A stretch of 64,000 bases of DNA. Origin: Todiramphus chloris collaris. Lineage: Eukaryota; Chordata; Aves; Coraciiformes; Alcedinidae. Below, in pieces: positions 39,336 through 48,374 of this stretch. Positions within the stretch are counted from its first letter, which is position 1. Every line of letters starts with the position of its first letter. Location: NCBI GenBank assembly GCA_025345505.1, contig JANVCC010009742.1, forward strand, positions 823,220 through 887,219, in the 5' to 3' direction. Position numbers and translations under genes: made by a program. The notes beneath the pieces are model-generated. The model saw nothing but the letters and a program-made list of their open reading frames with translations, made no database searches and had not been told where the DNA came from.

Positions 39336-40520
39336 CTAATGGTGGCCGGGTTCCTCGATCCGGCCGACATATTCCCAGATCGTCACCACGATCAGGATCA
39401 GGCTGGTTGCAGCACCGAGCACGAGCGGCGAGAGCGCACCGCCCGCAAAGGCCAGAACGGCGCACAGGACCAGTCCCGCCATATGCGAAAGCGGTGGCCT
39501 GCCCTCCACATAGCCCTTGAACAGCAGGTTGCCGATGAGATAGAGTGCCGTTCCGCCGATCGAGGTCCAGAGCACCGAGGGCGCGGAATGGCCGAGTGGA
39601 TGCGCCAGCACCAGTTCATCGGAAACGGCCACCACGATGATGCCCGCCACCAGCAGCACATGGATATAGGTATAGGCGACGCGGGCGATCCGGCCGGGAT
39701 CATCGGTCGACGCGATCTTGTGGTGCGCGCGCAGTTGCCCGACATTGAAATAGATCAGCCACATGGCCACCGAAGCGACGAAGGTCGTCAGGAAGGCCGA
39801 GAACGCAATGAAGGTCCATTCCTGCTCGGCGAATGTCGCGCCGGATACAAGGATGGATTCGCCGAGCGCAATGATGATGAACAGCGCGGCGCGCTCGGCC
39901 ATGTGGTCGCCGTCCACATCCCAGTCCGCCGTCGTCGAAGCGCCAAGGCCGGGGGTGCGGAAGCCCAGCGCCGGACCCGCCAGCTCGATCAGCAGCGCAA
40001 CCAGCCAGAAAAACACCCGGTTTTCCGGATCGGCCAGCCCGCCGCTGATCCAGAATACGGCGGAAACGCCAAGCCAGACCGAGATGCGCACGAAGTTCAG
40101 GTAGTTGGAGCGGTTGTGGTGGCGCATCGCCCACATGACGAAGAGCGAGCGGCCCAGCTGCATGGTGACGAAAGCCAGGGCAAAAACCAGCCCGCGGCCG
40201 GCAAAGGCCGTGGGTATGGACGTTGACAGCACCAGCCCCGCCAGCATCAGCACGAACAGCATCGCCCGCACCGGCGGCGTCGTCGGATCGAGCCAGTTGG
40301 TCACCCACGCCGTGTAGACCCACACCCACCAGACCGCCGCGAGCAGCAGAGCGCTTTCGCCAAGCCCCTTGAGGCTGAGGTCATGCAGCAGGAAGTGCGA
40401 AATCTGGGTGACGGCAAAGACGAAGACGAGATCGAAGAACAACTCGACGAAATCGACTTTCGCGCTGTCGCTCCCGCCCCGTATACGCGCGTAATTCCGG
40501 ATTGCCCCAGACAGTGCCAT
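39336..40520 (-). CDS. Low temperature requirement protein A (LtrA) family membrane protein
   Basis: A 394-residue protein with about twelve hydrophobic helices. The family signature VDFVELFFDLVFVFAVTQISH is at the start and ERAALFIIIALGES is central. LtrA was named for cold growth in Listeria; its biochemical role is not known. The ATG at 40520 has GGAGG seven bases upstream. The gene ends six bases from the stop of the convergent extensin-like gene. Confidence 0.92.
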   Translation of the reverse strand: MALSGAIRNYARIRGGSDSAKVDFVELFFDLVFVFAVTQISHFLLHDLSLKGLGESALLLAAVWWVWVYTAWVTNWLDPTTPPVRAMLFVLMLAGLVLSTSIPTAFAGRGLVFALAFVTMQLGRSLFVMWAMRHHNRSNYLNFVRISVWLGVSAVFWISGGLADPENRVFFWLVALLIELAGPALGFRTPGLGASTTADWDVDGDHMAERAALFIIIALGESILVSGATFAEQEWTFIAFSAFLTTFVASVAMWLIYFNVGQLRAHHKIASTDDPGRIARVAYTYIHVLLVAGIIVVAVSDELVLAHPLGHSAPSVLWTSIGGTALYLIGNLLFKGYVEGRPPLSHMAGLVLCAVLAFAGGALSPLVLGAATSLILIVVTIWEYVGRIEEPGHH

Positions 40521-40717
40521 GCATCGCCCTCCAACATCAGACCCTGAAAAACGCTGCCTGATTAATGCCGCCAATCCAAGCCTTTTGCGATATTAACCAC
40601 AGGATGGTGCGTGTATCCCGCAAGCGGGTGTGTGAAGACTACTGACAAAACGCCCTTGTCATCGCCATGCCGACTGCCTCTAATGCTGCAAATCACCACC
40701 ATTGGGAAAGGCTTACC

Positions 40718-41134
40718 ATGCGCTTCACGGACCGCTATCCGATCATCGTCACCGAGAAAAAAGAGGCTTGCCGCGATTTCTGGATACGGCATCTCGGCTT
40801 CACCAGCGGTTTTGACAGCACATGGTTCTGCTGGCTTGCTGGCGTGGACCCTTAACGTGACTGCTTCTTCATGACGCCGGACCATCCGTCAGCGCCGCCC
40901 GGCCCGGAAAGCTTTGGCGGCAAGGGCATGTGTTTCGAGCTGCAGGTGGATGACGCGGCGGCGGCTTTCGAAAAGGTCACCGCAAGCGGATTGCAGGTGG
41001 AATATCCGTTGACCGACGAGCCTTTCGGCCAGCGCCGTTTCGGTTTTCGCGATCCTTCGGGCCTGTGGATCGACATTGTCGAGCAGAGCGAACCGCAGGC
41101 CGGTTTCTGGGACAAGTATATGATCGGAGGCTAG
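40718..41134 (+). pseudogene. VOC-family (glyoxalase/bleomycin-resistance-like) gene broken by an internal stop
   Basis: The first 45 codons (MRFTDRYPIIVTEKKEACRDFWI...) and the part from MTPDHPS to WDKYMIGG are in the same frame and together make one ordinary ~138-residue VOC protein. A TAA at 40853-40855 interrupts them. The junction residues around the stop (VDP, then RDCFF) do not look like the family, so a small double indel is as likely as a point nonsense change. The first VOC module keeps its metal-site-like region and the second has the conserved FRDPSGLWIDIVE. The intact ancestor's function is unknown. Confidence 0.75.
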
Positions 41135-41144
41135 GGTCTGGACC

Positions 41145-41540
41145 TCAGGCCTTGGTTTCCGGCGGCACCGGCGTCGGCTTGCCCGATGTATCGAGTGCCA
41201 CCATGACGAAATCCGCATGGGTGACCCGCTCCATCAGGTCGGAGAGGTAGCGTTGTGCCCATGCTTCCACCTTCAGCGTGATGGAGGTGCGCCCGACATG
41301 CTCGATATGCGTGTAGACGCACAGCGTATCGCCGATCTTGACCGGCTTGGCGAAGGCCATTTCCTTTACCGCCGCCGTCACCACCCGGCCGCGCGCCCGT
41401 TCCGCCGCGCGGATACCGCAGGACAAGTCCATCTGTGCCATGACCCAGCCGCCAAAAATATCGCCGGCCGCATTGGCATCCGCAGGCATGGCAAGCGTGC
41501 GCAGGGTCAGTTCGCCGATCGGCTTGGTTTCTTCACTCAC
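41145..41540 (-). CDS. Acyl-CoA thioesterase, YciA/hotdog family
   Basis: A 131-residue hotdog-fold thioesterase close to YciA: LRTLAMPADANAAGDIFGGWVMAQMD contains the catalytic Asp within GDIFGGW, and VVTAAVKEMAFAKPV the CoA-binding strand. It hydrolyses acyl-CoAs of varied chain length. Convergent with the broken VOC gene, ten bases away. Confidence 0.93.
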   Translation of the reverse strand: MSEETKPIGELTLRTLAMPADANAAGDIFGGWVMAQMDLSCGIRAAERARGRVVTAAVKEMAFAKPVKIGDTLCVYTHIEHVGRTSITLKVEAWAQRYLSDLMERVTHADFVMVALDTSGKPTPVPPETKA

Positions 41541-41715
41541 GTCCGGTCTCCATAGGCATGTGCATGTGGGCTTATGATGCAGTGCAATAGAGGCAATGGA
41601 AAGACCTTCCGTGCAAGAACTGTCAGAAAGCCGACATGCGGGGTCGTTGCACGGTTTTTGACATGCGCGCCCTCTCCCTTAGGGTCGGGCGGACAGTGAA
41701 CCACCGGAGCAGGCC

Positions 41716-42912
41716 ATGAAAATCACCGATATAAAAACCTTCGTCGTCGGCAACCCGCCGCCATCGTTTGGAGGCACGTGGTTCATCTTCGTCAAGCTCA
41801 CCACCGATTCGGGTGTTGTCGGCTACGGCGAGGCCTATAATTCGACGGTCAGCCCGCAGGTGATGCGCAGGGTGATCGAGGATGTCGCCGAGCGCTGGCT
41901 CATCGGCCAGGACCCGCACCACATCGAGCGGTTTTTCCGCCGCGCCTATTCCGGCGGCTTCACCCAGCGTCCTGACGTAACCATCATGGGCGCCGTATCG
42001 GCGCTGGAAATGGCCTGCTGGGATATCATCGGCAAGGAAGCCGACAAGCCCGTCTACGAATTGCTGGGCGGGCGGGTGCATGAGCGGCTGCGCAGCTACA
42101 CCTATCTCTATCCCAAACCCGAGCTGGGCGAGACTTCGGCGATCTACTGGAATGCCGAAGCCTCGGCGGAGCGCGCCGCGGAATATGTGGCGCAGGGTTA
42201 CACCGCCGTGAAATTCGATCCGGTCGCGCCCTACACCTCCTTCGACCCGCGCCAGCTTTCACTCGAAGAACTCGATCTCGGCGAAAAATTTGTCCGTCTG
42301 GTGCGCGAGGCTGTCGGCTCCAAGGCGGATATCCTGTTCGGCACCCATGGCCAGATGACACCGACCAGCGCCGTGCGGCTGGCCAGACGGCTCGAACCCT
42401 ACGATCCCTTGTGGTTCGAAGAACCTGTCCCGCCTGATATGCCGGAGAACATGGCCTATGTGCAGCAGCACACCACGATCCCGGTGGCGACGGGCGAACG
42501 CCTCGCCACGAAATATGAGTTTCAGCGGGTGCTGGTGAACCGCGCCGCCAATATCCTGCAGATGGATCTGGGGCGCGTCGGCGGCATCCTGGAAGCCAAG
42601 AAGATCGCCGGCATGGCTGAAACGTTTCATGCGCAGATCGCCCCGCATCTCTATTGCGGACCGATCGTCGGCGCAGCCAATATCCAGCTTTCCACCTGCA
42701 GCCCGAATTTCCTCATTCTCGAATGCATCCAGGCCTTTGGCGGGTTCCATGCCAAGCTGCTCAAGACGCCGCTTGAATGGGAAAACGGCTATGTCATCCC
42801 GCCGACGGCGCCGGGCCTCGGCGTCGAACTCGACGAAGCGGTGGCCGAAGCCCATGCCTATGACGGCCACGAACTGCATCTGAACATGGGCCGCGACCCG
42901 CTGATCGTCTGA
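41716..42912 (+). CDS. Mandelate racemase/muconate-lactonising enzyme family protein, sugar-acid dehydratase-like
   Basis: A 398-residue enolase-superfamily enzyme. The capping domain is followed by a TIM barrel with metal ligands in FGTHGQMT, FEEPVPP and ATGERLATKYEF, and a histidine in APHLYCGP that acts as general base in DgoD-like acid-sugar dehydratases. The overall order resembles galactonate dehydratase. The exact sugar acid cannot be assigned. It has no catabolic neighbours, so it may be a stand-alone enzyme. Confidence 0.88.
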   Translation: MKITDIKTFVVGNPPPSFGGTWFIFVKLTTDSGVVGYGEAYNSTVSPQVMRRVIEDVAERWLIGQDPHHIERFFRRAYSGGFTQRPDVTIMGAVSALEMACWDIIGKEADKPVYELLGGRVHERLRSYTYLYPKPELGETSAIYWNAEASAERAAEYVAQGYTAVKFDPVAPYTSFDPRQLSLEELDLGEKFVRLVREAVGSKADILFGTHGQMTPTSAVRLARRLEPYDPLWFEEPVPPDMPENMAYVQQHTTIPVATGERLATKYEFQRVLVNRAANILQMDLGRVGGILEAKKIAGMAETFHAQIAPHLYCGPIVGAANIQLSTCSPNFLILECIQAFGGFHAKLLKTPLEWENGYVIPPTAPGLGVELDEAVAEAHAYDGHELHLNMGRDPLIV

Positions 42913-42947
42913 CCGCGGCAGCACCCGGTTGTTGAAAAATTGTCACG

Positions 42948-42977
42948 CCGGCGGCAGTTCGGCGTGCCTGCCGCCGG
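42948..42977 (+). terminator. GC-rich hairpin after the dehydratase-like gene
   Basis: CCGGCGGCA and TGCCGCCGG pair perfectly across a 12-nt loop, 36 bases after the stop. A T run appears only later (42989-42992), so the terminator call is tentative. Confidence 0.5.
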
Positions 42978-43052
42978 CCGGGCGGTGCTTTTAAGTTGCA
43001 GTGCGGCCGAAATACTGGTTCTAACTTCCGGAGTGCTGTCCGGAGTGTGTTC

Positions 43053-44222
43053 ATGACCGTATCCCGCTTGTCGGCCTTTCTGCTCGTCATGCTTGTGCTG
43101 ACAGGGTGCGGTGGTCGTGCTGTGCTGGGTCTCACGTCCCAACACGTCGTCAAGGCCAATGCGGCGGTGCCCGCGCCGGTGCTCAACGACAAGACCGGAC
43201 CCAAGGCCGTCATTCCGATTTTCGTCGCGACCAGCCGCGAGCGGTCGGACAATCTCTCCCTGCCCTATTCGGCCAAGCGCTCCCCAACCCTCAATTTTGC
43301 CCGCGTCGATGTCGGCATCCCGCCGAACCACAAGCGCGGCGAAGTGGAAAAGAGCAGCAGCAAACCCAATCCGGCCCGGGATTTTGCCGCAACGGCGTTC
43401 CAGCCCTATGGCAGCAAGCAGGTCTTCGTCGAGAAGATCAACGCGGAACTGGCCAAACGTCCCGCCAACCAGCGCGAGCTGTTTGTTTTCGTCCACGGCT
43501 ACAACAACAATTTTGCCGACAGCGTCTTCCGGCAGGCGCAGTTCGCCTATGATTACGGCCTTCCCGCCGTTTCCGTCCACTATTCCTGGCCGTCGGCAGG
43601 TTCACTCGGCCTTTACGTCTATGACCGCGACAGCGCCACCTATGGCCGCGACGGTCTTGCCGAACTTCTGCAACTGGCTGCGGCGACCAAGGCGACGAAA
43701 ATCCTGCTGGTCGGCCATTCCATGGGCTCGTTCGTGGTCATGGAAGCCCTGAGCCAACTGGCGCAGACCGGCCATCGCGACGTGTTCCGCCGCCTGTCGG
43801 GCGTCATGCTGGCGGCGCCGGACATCGATATCGACGTGTTTCAGGGACAGGTCCGGGATATCGGCGAACTACCAAAACCCTTTACGGTGCTGGTTTCCCG
43901 CGCCGACAGTGCCCTGAGCGTGTCAGGACGGATTACCGGCGGCCACCCGCGCGTCGGCGACGGCTCCAGCATCGCCGTGCTGCAGAAACTCGGCATCGTC
44001 GTCCTCGATGCGTCCGACCTCGACGGCGGGTCGCATGGGGTATTCGCAAGCTCGCCGACGCTGATGAACATGGTGCGCAGCGGGCAATTGTCGCAGAAAG
44101 TGCTGTCCGGTGATGAGACACCAGCCGGGCAGTCCGTTCTCGCCGATGGCACCTCCGTCATAACAGGCGCAGCGTCGCTTGTGATCTATCTTCCCGCCCG
44201 GCTTCTCGGCGCCGTTCAATAG
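43053..44222 (+). CDS. DUF900-type alpha/beta hydrolase lipoprotein
   Basis: A 389-residue protein with a lipoprotein signal (lipobox LTGC, cysteine 19) and an alpha/beta-hydrolase domain of the DUF900 type. The oxyanion-region motif is VFVHGYNNNF, the nucleophile elbow GHSMG has Ser about 223, and the closing His is probably in GGSHGVF. It is likely anchored to the outer membrane facing the periplasm. The ester or amide substrate is unknown. The start at 43053 gives a normal-length signal peptide. Confidence 0.9.
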   Translation: MTVSRLSAFLLVMLVLTGCGGRAVLGLTSQHVVKANAAVPAPVLNDKTGPKAVIPIFVATSRERSDNLSLPYSAKRSPTLNFARVDVGIPPNHKRGEVEKSSSKPNPARDFAATAFQPYGSKQVFVEKINAELAKRPANQRELFVFVHGYNNNFADSVFRQAQFAYDYGLPAVSVHYSWPSAGSLGLYVYDRDSATYGRDGLAELLQLAAATKATKILLVGHSMGSFVVMEALSQLAQTGHRDVFRRLSGVMLAAPDIDIDVFQGQVRDIGELPKPFTVLVSRADSALSVSGRITGGHPRVGDGSSIAVLQKLGIVVLDASDLDGGSHGVFASSPTLMNMVRSGQLSQKVLSGDETPAGQSVLADGTSVITGAASLVIYLPARLLGAVQ

Positions 44223-44242
44223 GCCGGCGGCGGGAGACGCGA

Positions 44243-44286
44243 AACCAACAATCCGCGACATAAATTTTTATCGCGGATTGTTGGTT
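44243..44286. promoter_or_regulatory. 16-bp perfect hairpin between the lipoprotein and SemiSWEET genes
   Basis: AACCAACAATCCGCGA (44243) and its exact complement (44271-44286) flank a 12-nt AT-rich loop that itself contains TAAA/TTTA. No T run follows directly (AAGTCATG). It lies 20 bases after one stop and 75 before the next start, so it could be a 3'-end stabiliser, a terminator of unusual form, or an operator. Confidence 0.6.
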
Positions 44287-44361
44287 AAGTCATGATTCCG
44301 CTGTATTTTTTTGAAGAATTCGCTCATATATCAATTCTCTCTTTTTCTGAAAGATCGGTCC

Positions 44362-44619
44362 GTGCCTCTCCATATCGAGCTCGTTGGCAGTCTTGCTGCC
44401 TTGATCACCACCCTGTGCTGGGTTCCGCAGATCATCAAGATCGTTCGGCACCGGGAAACCGGCAGCATTTCGCTCATCAGCAATGCTTCGCTGGCACTTG
44501 GCGTGTTGCTCTGGCTGTTCTACGGGATCATGATCAGTTCCTGGCCGGTCATCGCGGCAAACGCCACGACGCTGCTGCTGATCCTGACCATTCTCGGCCT
44601 CAAGCTGCGCTACGGCTGA
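44362..44619 (+). CDS. SemiSWEET / PQ-loop sugar transporter
   Basis: An 85-residue, three-helix bundle with the PQ motif (TTLCWVPQIIKIVR) and the C-terminal LGLKLRYG, both characteristic of bacterial SemiSWEETs, which work as dimers to move small sugars down their gradient. The GTG at 44362 gives the family length; the in-frame TTG at 44311 would add 17 unconserved residues. The sugar is unknown. Confidence 0.88.
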   Translation: MPLHIELVGSLAALITTLCWVPQIIKIVRHRETGSISLISNASLALGVLLWLFYGIMISSWPVIAANATTLLLILTILGLKLRYG

Positions 44620-44649
44620 TACCCCGGAACAGGACGGACCCTGACAATC

Positions 44650-44673
44650 CTCCTGACAACCTTATGTCAGGAG
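44650..44673. promoter_or_regulatory. Hairpin upstream of uvrB
   Basis: CTCCTGACA and TGTCAGGAG form a 9-bp perfect dyad around ACCTTA. CCTGACAA also occurs 13 bases earlier as a direct repeat. I find no alphaproteobacterial SOS box (GTTC-N7-GTTC) in this gap. Confidence 0.45.
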
Positions 44674-44743
44674 CCTGCCGTTTCCGGCGACTTTTGCGGA
44701 CTTGGCTCTTTCCATTTTGCCGGACTCCCACCATATTCAACTC

Positions 44744-47503
44744 ATGGTTAAATCTCCTGACAAATATAACGCGGATGGTTTCGGCGAAGCGCCGCAATCG
44801 GAACTGGAAGGCACACCGCTCTCCGGCTCGATCAGCGATTGGGCCAAGCAGATTTCCGAGGAAACGGCCAAGCCGCAGCCCAAGGTGACGAAGCCGAAGA
44901 AGGCAGCCGCCAAGCCAACCAGCAGTTCCAGGACCTCGCGCGGCACCTCCATCGGCGGATCGAGCGATCCGAAGACGCGCGCCGCGGCCGGACTGAACCC
45001 GGTCGCCGGCCTGGATATTGCGCTTGAAGACACCGCCAACCTGCCCGCAGGCGGCGCCACCGCCACCGTTGCCGCGCTCTCCGCCCTGATCGAAAGCGGC
45101 AATCCGCTGTTCAAGAACGGCACGGCCTGGCAACCGCACCGCCCTGCCCGCCCTTCGAAATCCGAAGGCGGCATCGCCATCCGCATGGAAACGGATTTCC
45201 AGCCCTCCGGCGACCAGCCGACGGCCATCCGCGATCTCGTCTCCGGCATTGCCGACGATGACAAGACGCAGGTGCTTTTGGGTGTTACCGGTTCGGGCAA
45301 GACCTTCACCATGGCCAAGGTCATCGAGGAAACCCAGCGCCCGGCCCTGATCCTCGCGCCCAACAAGACGCTGGCGGCACAGCTCTACGGCGAGTTCAAA
45401 TCCTTCTTCCCCAACAATGCGGTCGAGTATTTCGTTTCCTATTACGATTACTACCAGCCGGAAGCCTATGTGCCGCGCTCCGACACCTTCATCGAGAAGG
45501 AATCGTCGATCAACGAGCAGATCGACCGGATGCGCCACTCGGCTACCCGTTCGCTCCTGGAACGCGATGACGTGATCATCGTCGCCTCCGTCTCCTGTAT
45601 CTACGGTATCGGCTCGGTCGAGACCTATACGGCCATGACCTTCGAGATGAAGATCGGCGACCGGCTCGACCAGCGGGCACTGCTCGCCGATCTGGTGGCG
45701 CAGCAGTACAAGCGGCGCGAGATGGATTTCACCCGCGGCTCGTTCCGGGTGCGCGGCGACACGATCGAACTGTTCCCTGCCCACCTTGAGGACCGGGCCT
45801 GGCGCATTTCCATGTTCGGCGACGAGATCGAGACGATTACGGAATTCGACCCGCTGACGGGCCAGAAGACCGGCGATCTCAGCCAGGTGAAGATTTACGC
45901 GAACTCGCACTATGTGACGCCGCGCCCGACGCTGAACCAGGCGATCAAGTCGATCAAGGAAGAGCTGAAGCACCGGCTGGTGGAACTCAACCAGGCGGGA
46001 CGCCTGCTGGAAGCGCAGCGGCTGGAGCAGCGCTGCACCTTTGATCTCGAAATGCTCGAGGCGACCGGTTCCTGCGCCGGCATCGAGAACTATTCGCGTT
46101 ATCTCACCGGCCGCAAGCCGGGCGAGCCGCCGCCCACGCTGTTCGAATATATCCCCGACAATGCGCTTGTTTTCATCGACGAAAGCCATGTGACCGTTCC
46201 GCAGATCGGCGCGATGTACAAGGGCGACTTCAGGCGCAAGGCAACGCTGGCCGAGTACGGCTTCCGCCTGCCCTCGTGCATGGACAACCGTCCGCTGCGT
46301 TTCGAGGAATGGGACGCGATGCGCCCGCAGACCGTTGCGGTTTCGGCGACCCCGAGCAATTGGGAAATGGAAGAAGCCGGCGGCGTGTTCGCCGAGCAGG
46401 TCATCCGGCCGACCGGCCTGATCGATCCGCCGGTCGAGGTGCGTCCGGCCAAATCGCAGGTCGACGACGTTCTCGGCGAAATCCGCGAGACATCGGCAAA
46501 GGGCTACCGCACGCTGGTCACCGTCCTGACCAAACGCATGGCGGAAGATCTGACGGAATATCTGCACGAACAGGGCATCCGCGTGCGCTACATGCACTCG
46601 GACATCGACACGCTCGAGCGCATCGAAATCCTGCGTGACCTGCGGCTCGGCGCCTTCGACGTGCTCGTCGGCATCAACCTGCTGCGCGAGGGCCTGGACA
46701 TTCCCGAATGCGGGTTTGTCGCCATTCTCGATGCGGACAAGGAAGGATTCCTGCGCTCCGAGACATCGCTGATCCAGACCATCGGCCGCGCCGCCCGCAA
46801 CGTCGACGGCAAGGTTGTTCTTTATGCCGACCACGTGACCGGTTCGATGGAACGGGCCATGGCCGAAACCAGCCGCCGCCGCGAAAAGCAGGAAGCCTAC
46901 AATACGGCCAACGGGATCACGCCCGCCAGCATCAAGAAGAACATCGGCGATATCCTCAACAGCGTTTACGAGCGCGATCACGTCCGGGCGGATATTTCAG
47001 GCTTTGCCGAGTCCGGCGCGATGATGGGCAACAACCTCAAATCGCACCTCGAACATCTGGAAAAGCAGATGCGCGAAGCCGCCGACGATCTCGACTTCGA
47101 AGTGGCGGCACGGCTGCGCGACGAAATCAAGCGGCTGCGCGAGACGGAGCTGGCCATATCGGACGACCCGATGGCGCGCGAAGTGGAACTGGAAAGCCCG
47201 GTCAGCGGCCGCACCAAGGGCCGGCACAATGCCGGCCGCGCCATGCACCGCGTGGTCACCGACGAGAACAGCGATCCGAACTCGCCGCTGTTCCGCAAGA
47301 ACACGCTGGATGAGATGACTGTTGGCCGGACAGAGAAGCCGGTACGCGGCGCCGTGCCGGAAAAACCGGCACTTCCCGGTGCTACCAACCGGAATGACGA
47401 TGCCATCATCCGCCGCGAGCGCAGCGGCATCGGCTCCTATGAGGACGCAAACGATGCGCGCAAGAAGCGCCGACCGGGCAAAACGGGACGTCCGGGGCGG
47501 TAG
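44744..47503 (+). CDS. uvrB: Excinuclease ABC subunit UvrB
   Basis: A 919-residue DNA-damage-verification helicase of nucleotide excision repair. After a low-complexity N-terminal extension of about 145 residues (Ala/Lys/Ser-rich, usual in rhizobia), the standard UvrB starts at [15 protein letters not shown]. Walker A GVTGSGKT is at about 180-187. The damage-inserted beta-hairpin [12 protein letters not shown] follows, then the helicase motif DESHVTVPQ, motif [11 protein letters not shown] and a C-terminal UvrC-binding UVR motif ([23 protein letters not shown]). The start at 44744 fits relatives, though its ribosome-binding site is weak. Confidence 0.96.
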   Translation: MVKSPDKYNADGFGEAPQSELEGTPLSGSISDWAKQISEETAKPQPKVTKPKKAAAKPTSSSRTSRGTSIGGSSDPKTRAAAGLNPVAGLDIALEDTANLPAGGATATVAALSALIESGNPLFKNGTAWQPHRPARPSKSEGGIAIRMETDFQPSGDQPTAIRDLVSGIADDDKTQVLLGVTGSGKTFTMAKVIEETQRPALILAPNKTLAAQLYGEFKSFFPNNAVEYFVSYYDYYQPEAYVPRSDTFIEKESSINEQIDRMRHSATRSLLERDDVIIVASVSCIYGIGSVETYTAMTFEMKIGDRLDQRALLADLVAQQYKRREMDFTRGSFRVRGDTIELFPAHLEDRAWRISMFGDEIETITEFDPLTGQKTGDLSQVKIYANSHYVTPRPTLNQAIKSIKEELKHRLVELNQAGRLLEAQRLEQRCTFDLEMLEATGSCAGIENYSRYLTGRKPGEPPPTLFEYIPDNALVFIDESHVTVPQIGAMYKGDFRRKATLAEYGFRLPSCMDNRPLRFEEWDAMRPQTVAVSATPSNWEMEEAGGVFAEQVIRPTGLIDPPVEVRPAKSQVDDVLGEIRETSAKGYRTLVTVLTKRMAEDLTEYLHEQGIRVRYMHSDIDTLERIEILRDLRLGAFDVLVGINLLREGLDIPECGFVAILDADKEGFLRSETSLIQTIGRAARNVDGKVVLYADHVTGSMERAMAETSRRREKQEAYNTANGITPASIKKNIGDILNSVYERDHVRADISGFAESGAMMGNNLKSHLEHLEKQMREAADDLDFEVAARLRDEIKRLRETELAISDDPMAREVELESPVSGRTKGRHNAGRAMHRVVTDENSDPNSPLFRKNTLDEMTVGRTEKPVRGAVPEKPALPGATNRNDDAIIRRERSGIGSYEDANDARKKRRPGKTGRPGR

Positions 47504-47514
47504 ATCAGAATACT

Positions 47515-47674
47515 CACCCCCCTCTGGGCTGCCGACGTGATCTCCCCCACAAGGGGGGAGATCACGTCGGCATCAATGGTTTCGCGTTATTTTCGATGCC
47601 GAAGATTGGCTGAAAGGTTCTGAAAGCTGATCTCCCCCACAAGGGGGAGATGCCCGGCAGGGCAGAGGGGGGTG
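47515..47674. repeat. 160-bp composite palindromic element (RIME/MITE-like)
   Basis: Terminal inverted repeats of about 20 bp (CACCCCCCTCTG at the left, CAGAGGGGGGTG at the right) enclose two hairpins. The first has a 19-bp perfect stem (47530-47548 with 47554-47572). The second is GATCTCCCCC / GGGGGAGAT near 47630-47651. It resembles short rhizobial intergenic mosaic elements, but I cannot name the class with certainty. It lies between convergent uvrB and a TetR gene. Confidence 0.85.
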
Positions 47675-47686
47675 TAAATCCCCTCC

Positions 47687-48265
47687 CTACTCCGCGTCTT
47701 TGCCGAACACAGCCGCACCGACCCGTTTGATCTCCCGGGCGAAATCAGGATCATCCACGGCGCGCGCCAGCACCACGGTGCCCACCAGCCCCGCCATGAT
47801 GGCAATGGCCTTTTCACGCTGCCGGGCTTTGCTGCGGCCGGTCACGGCGTTGACGAGAATATCGAGAAGCGCCTTGGTGCCCTCGGTGAAACGCGAACGG
47901 ACGGGACCGCCGCGCCGCGCGATATCCGGCGCCAATGCTGCCATCATGCAGCCGCTCATCTGTCCCTCGCCATGGGCGTCGCCAGCCAGATAGGATTGGG
48001 TGATCGCGCCGAGCGCATCGTCGGGCGAGGCCTCGGACAGGCTGGTCCACCGCCGGACCGACAAAGCCATGGCCGCCGCGCAGGCCTCGGCGATCAGGTC
48101 ATCCTTCGAATTGAAATGACCATAGAAACCGCCATGTGTGAGCCCCGCGCTTTTCATCACATCGGCGACGCCGATGCCGTCAAAACCCTTTTCGCGGAAC
48201 TGCTGTCCGGCGATCTCTATGATCCGGGCGCGGTTCTGTGCTGCCTGGTCCCTGCTGACGCGCAT
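47687..48265 (-). CDS. TetR-family repressor
   Basis: A 192-residue regulator. The helix-turn-helix is at about 10-55 (ARIIEIAGQQFREKGFDGIGVADVMKSAGLTHGGFYGHF), a form typical of the group with a C-terminal TetR_C_33-like domain. It is divergent from an MFS exporter and has two identical operators in the shared promoter region, so it very likely represses that exporter and itself. The start at 48265 is the ATG preceding RVSRDQAAQNRARI. Confidence 0.93.
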   Translation of the reverse strand: MRVSRDQAAQNRARIIEIAGQQFREKGFDGIGVADVMKSAGLTHGGFYGHFNSKDDLIAEACAAAMALSVRRWTSLSEASPDDALGAITQSYLAGDAHGEGQMSGCMMAALAPDIARRGGPVRSRFTEGTKALLDILVNAVTGRSKARQREKAIAIMAGLVGTVVLARAVDDPDFAREIKRVGAAVFGKDAE

Positions 48266-48290
48266 GAAACAATCCTTCAAAAAAACTGCA

Positions 48291-48342
48291 TTGACAATTT
48301 ATATGATGACCGTCATCAATAGTCAACATGATGACCGTCATC
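48291..48342. promoter_or_regulatory. Divergent promoter with twin TetR operators
   Basis: GATGACCGTCATC, a 13-bp palindrome, occurs at 48305-48317 and again at 48330-48342, centres 25 bp apart. On the minus strand TTGACT (48321-48326) and TATAAA (48298-48303) with a 17-bp spacer form a strong promoter for the TetR gene, and the first operator lies in that spacer. TTGACA at 48291 may serve the plus strand. The second operator lies close to the exporter's leader. Confidence 0.82.
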
Positions 48343-48374
48343 TAAAGGCCGATTACCCTCCAGGGAACACGAAC

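Noticed and set aside
44600..46981. A 793-codon minus-strand frame over uvrB
   Set aside because: It is antisense to uvrB with no recognisable domain.
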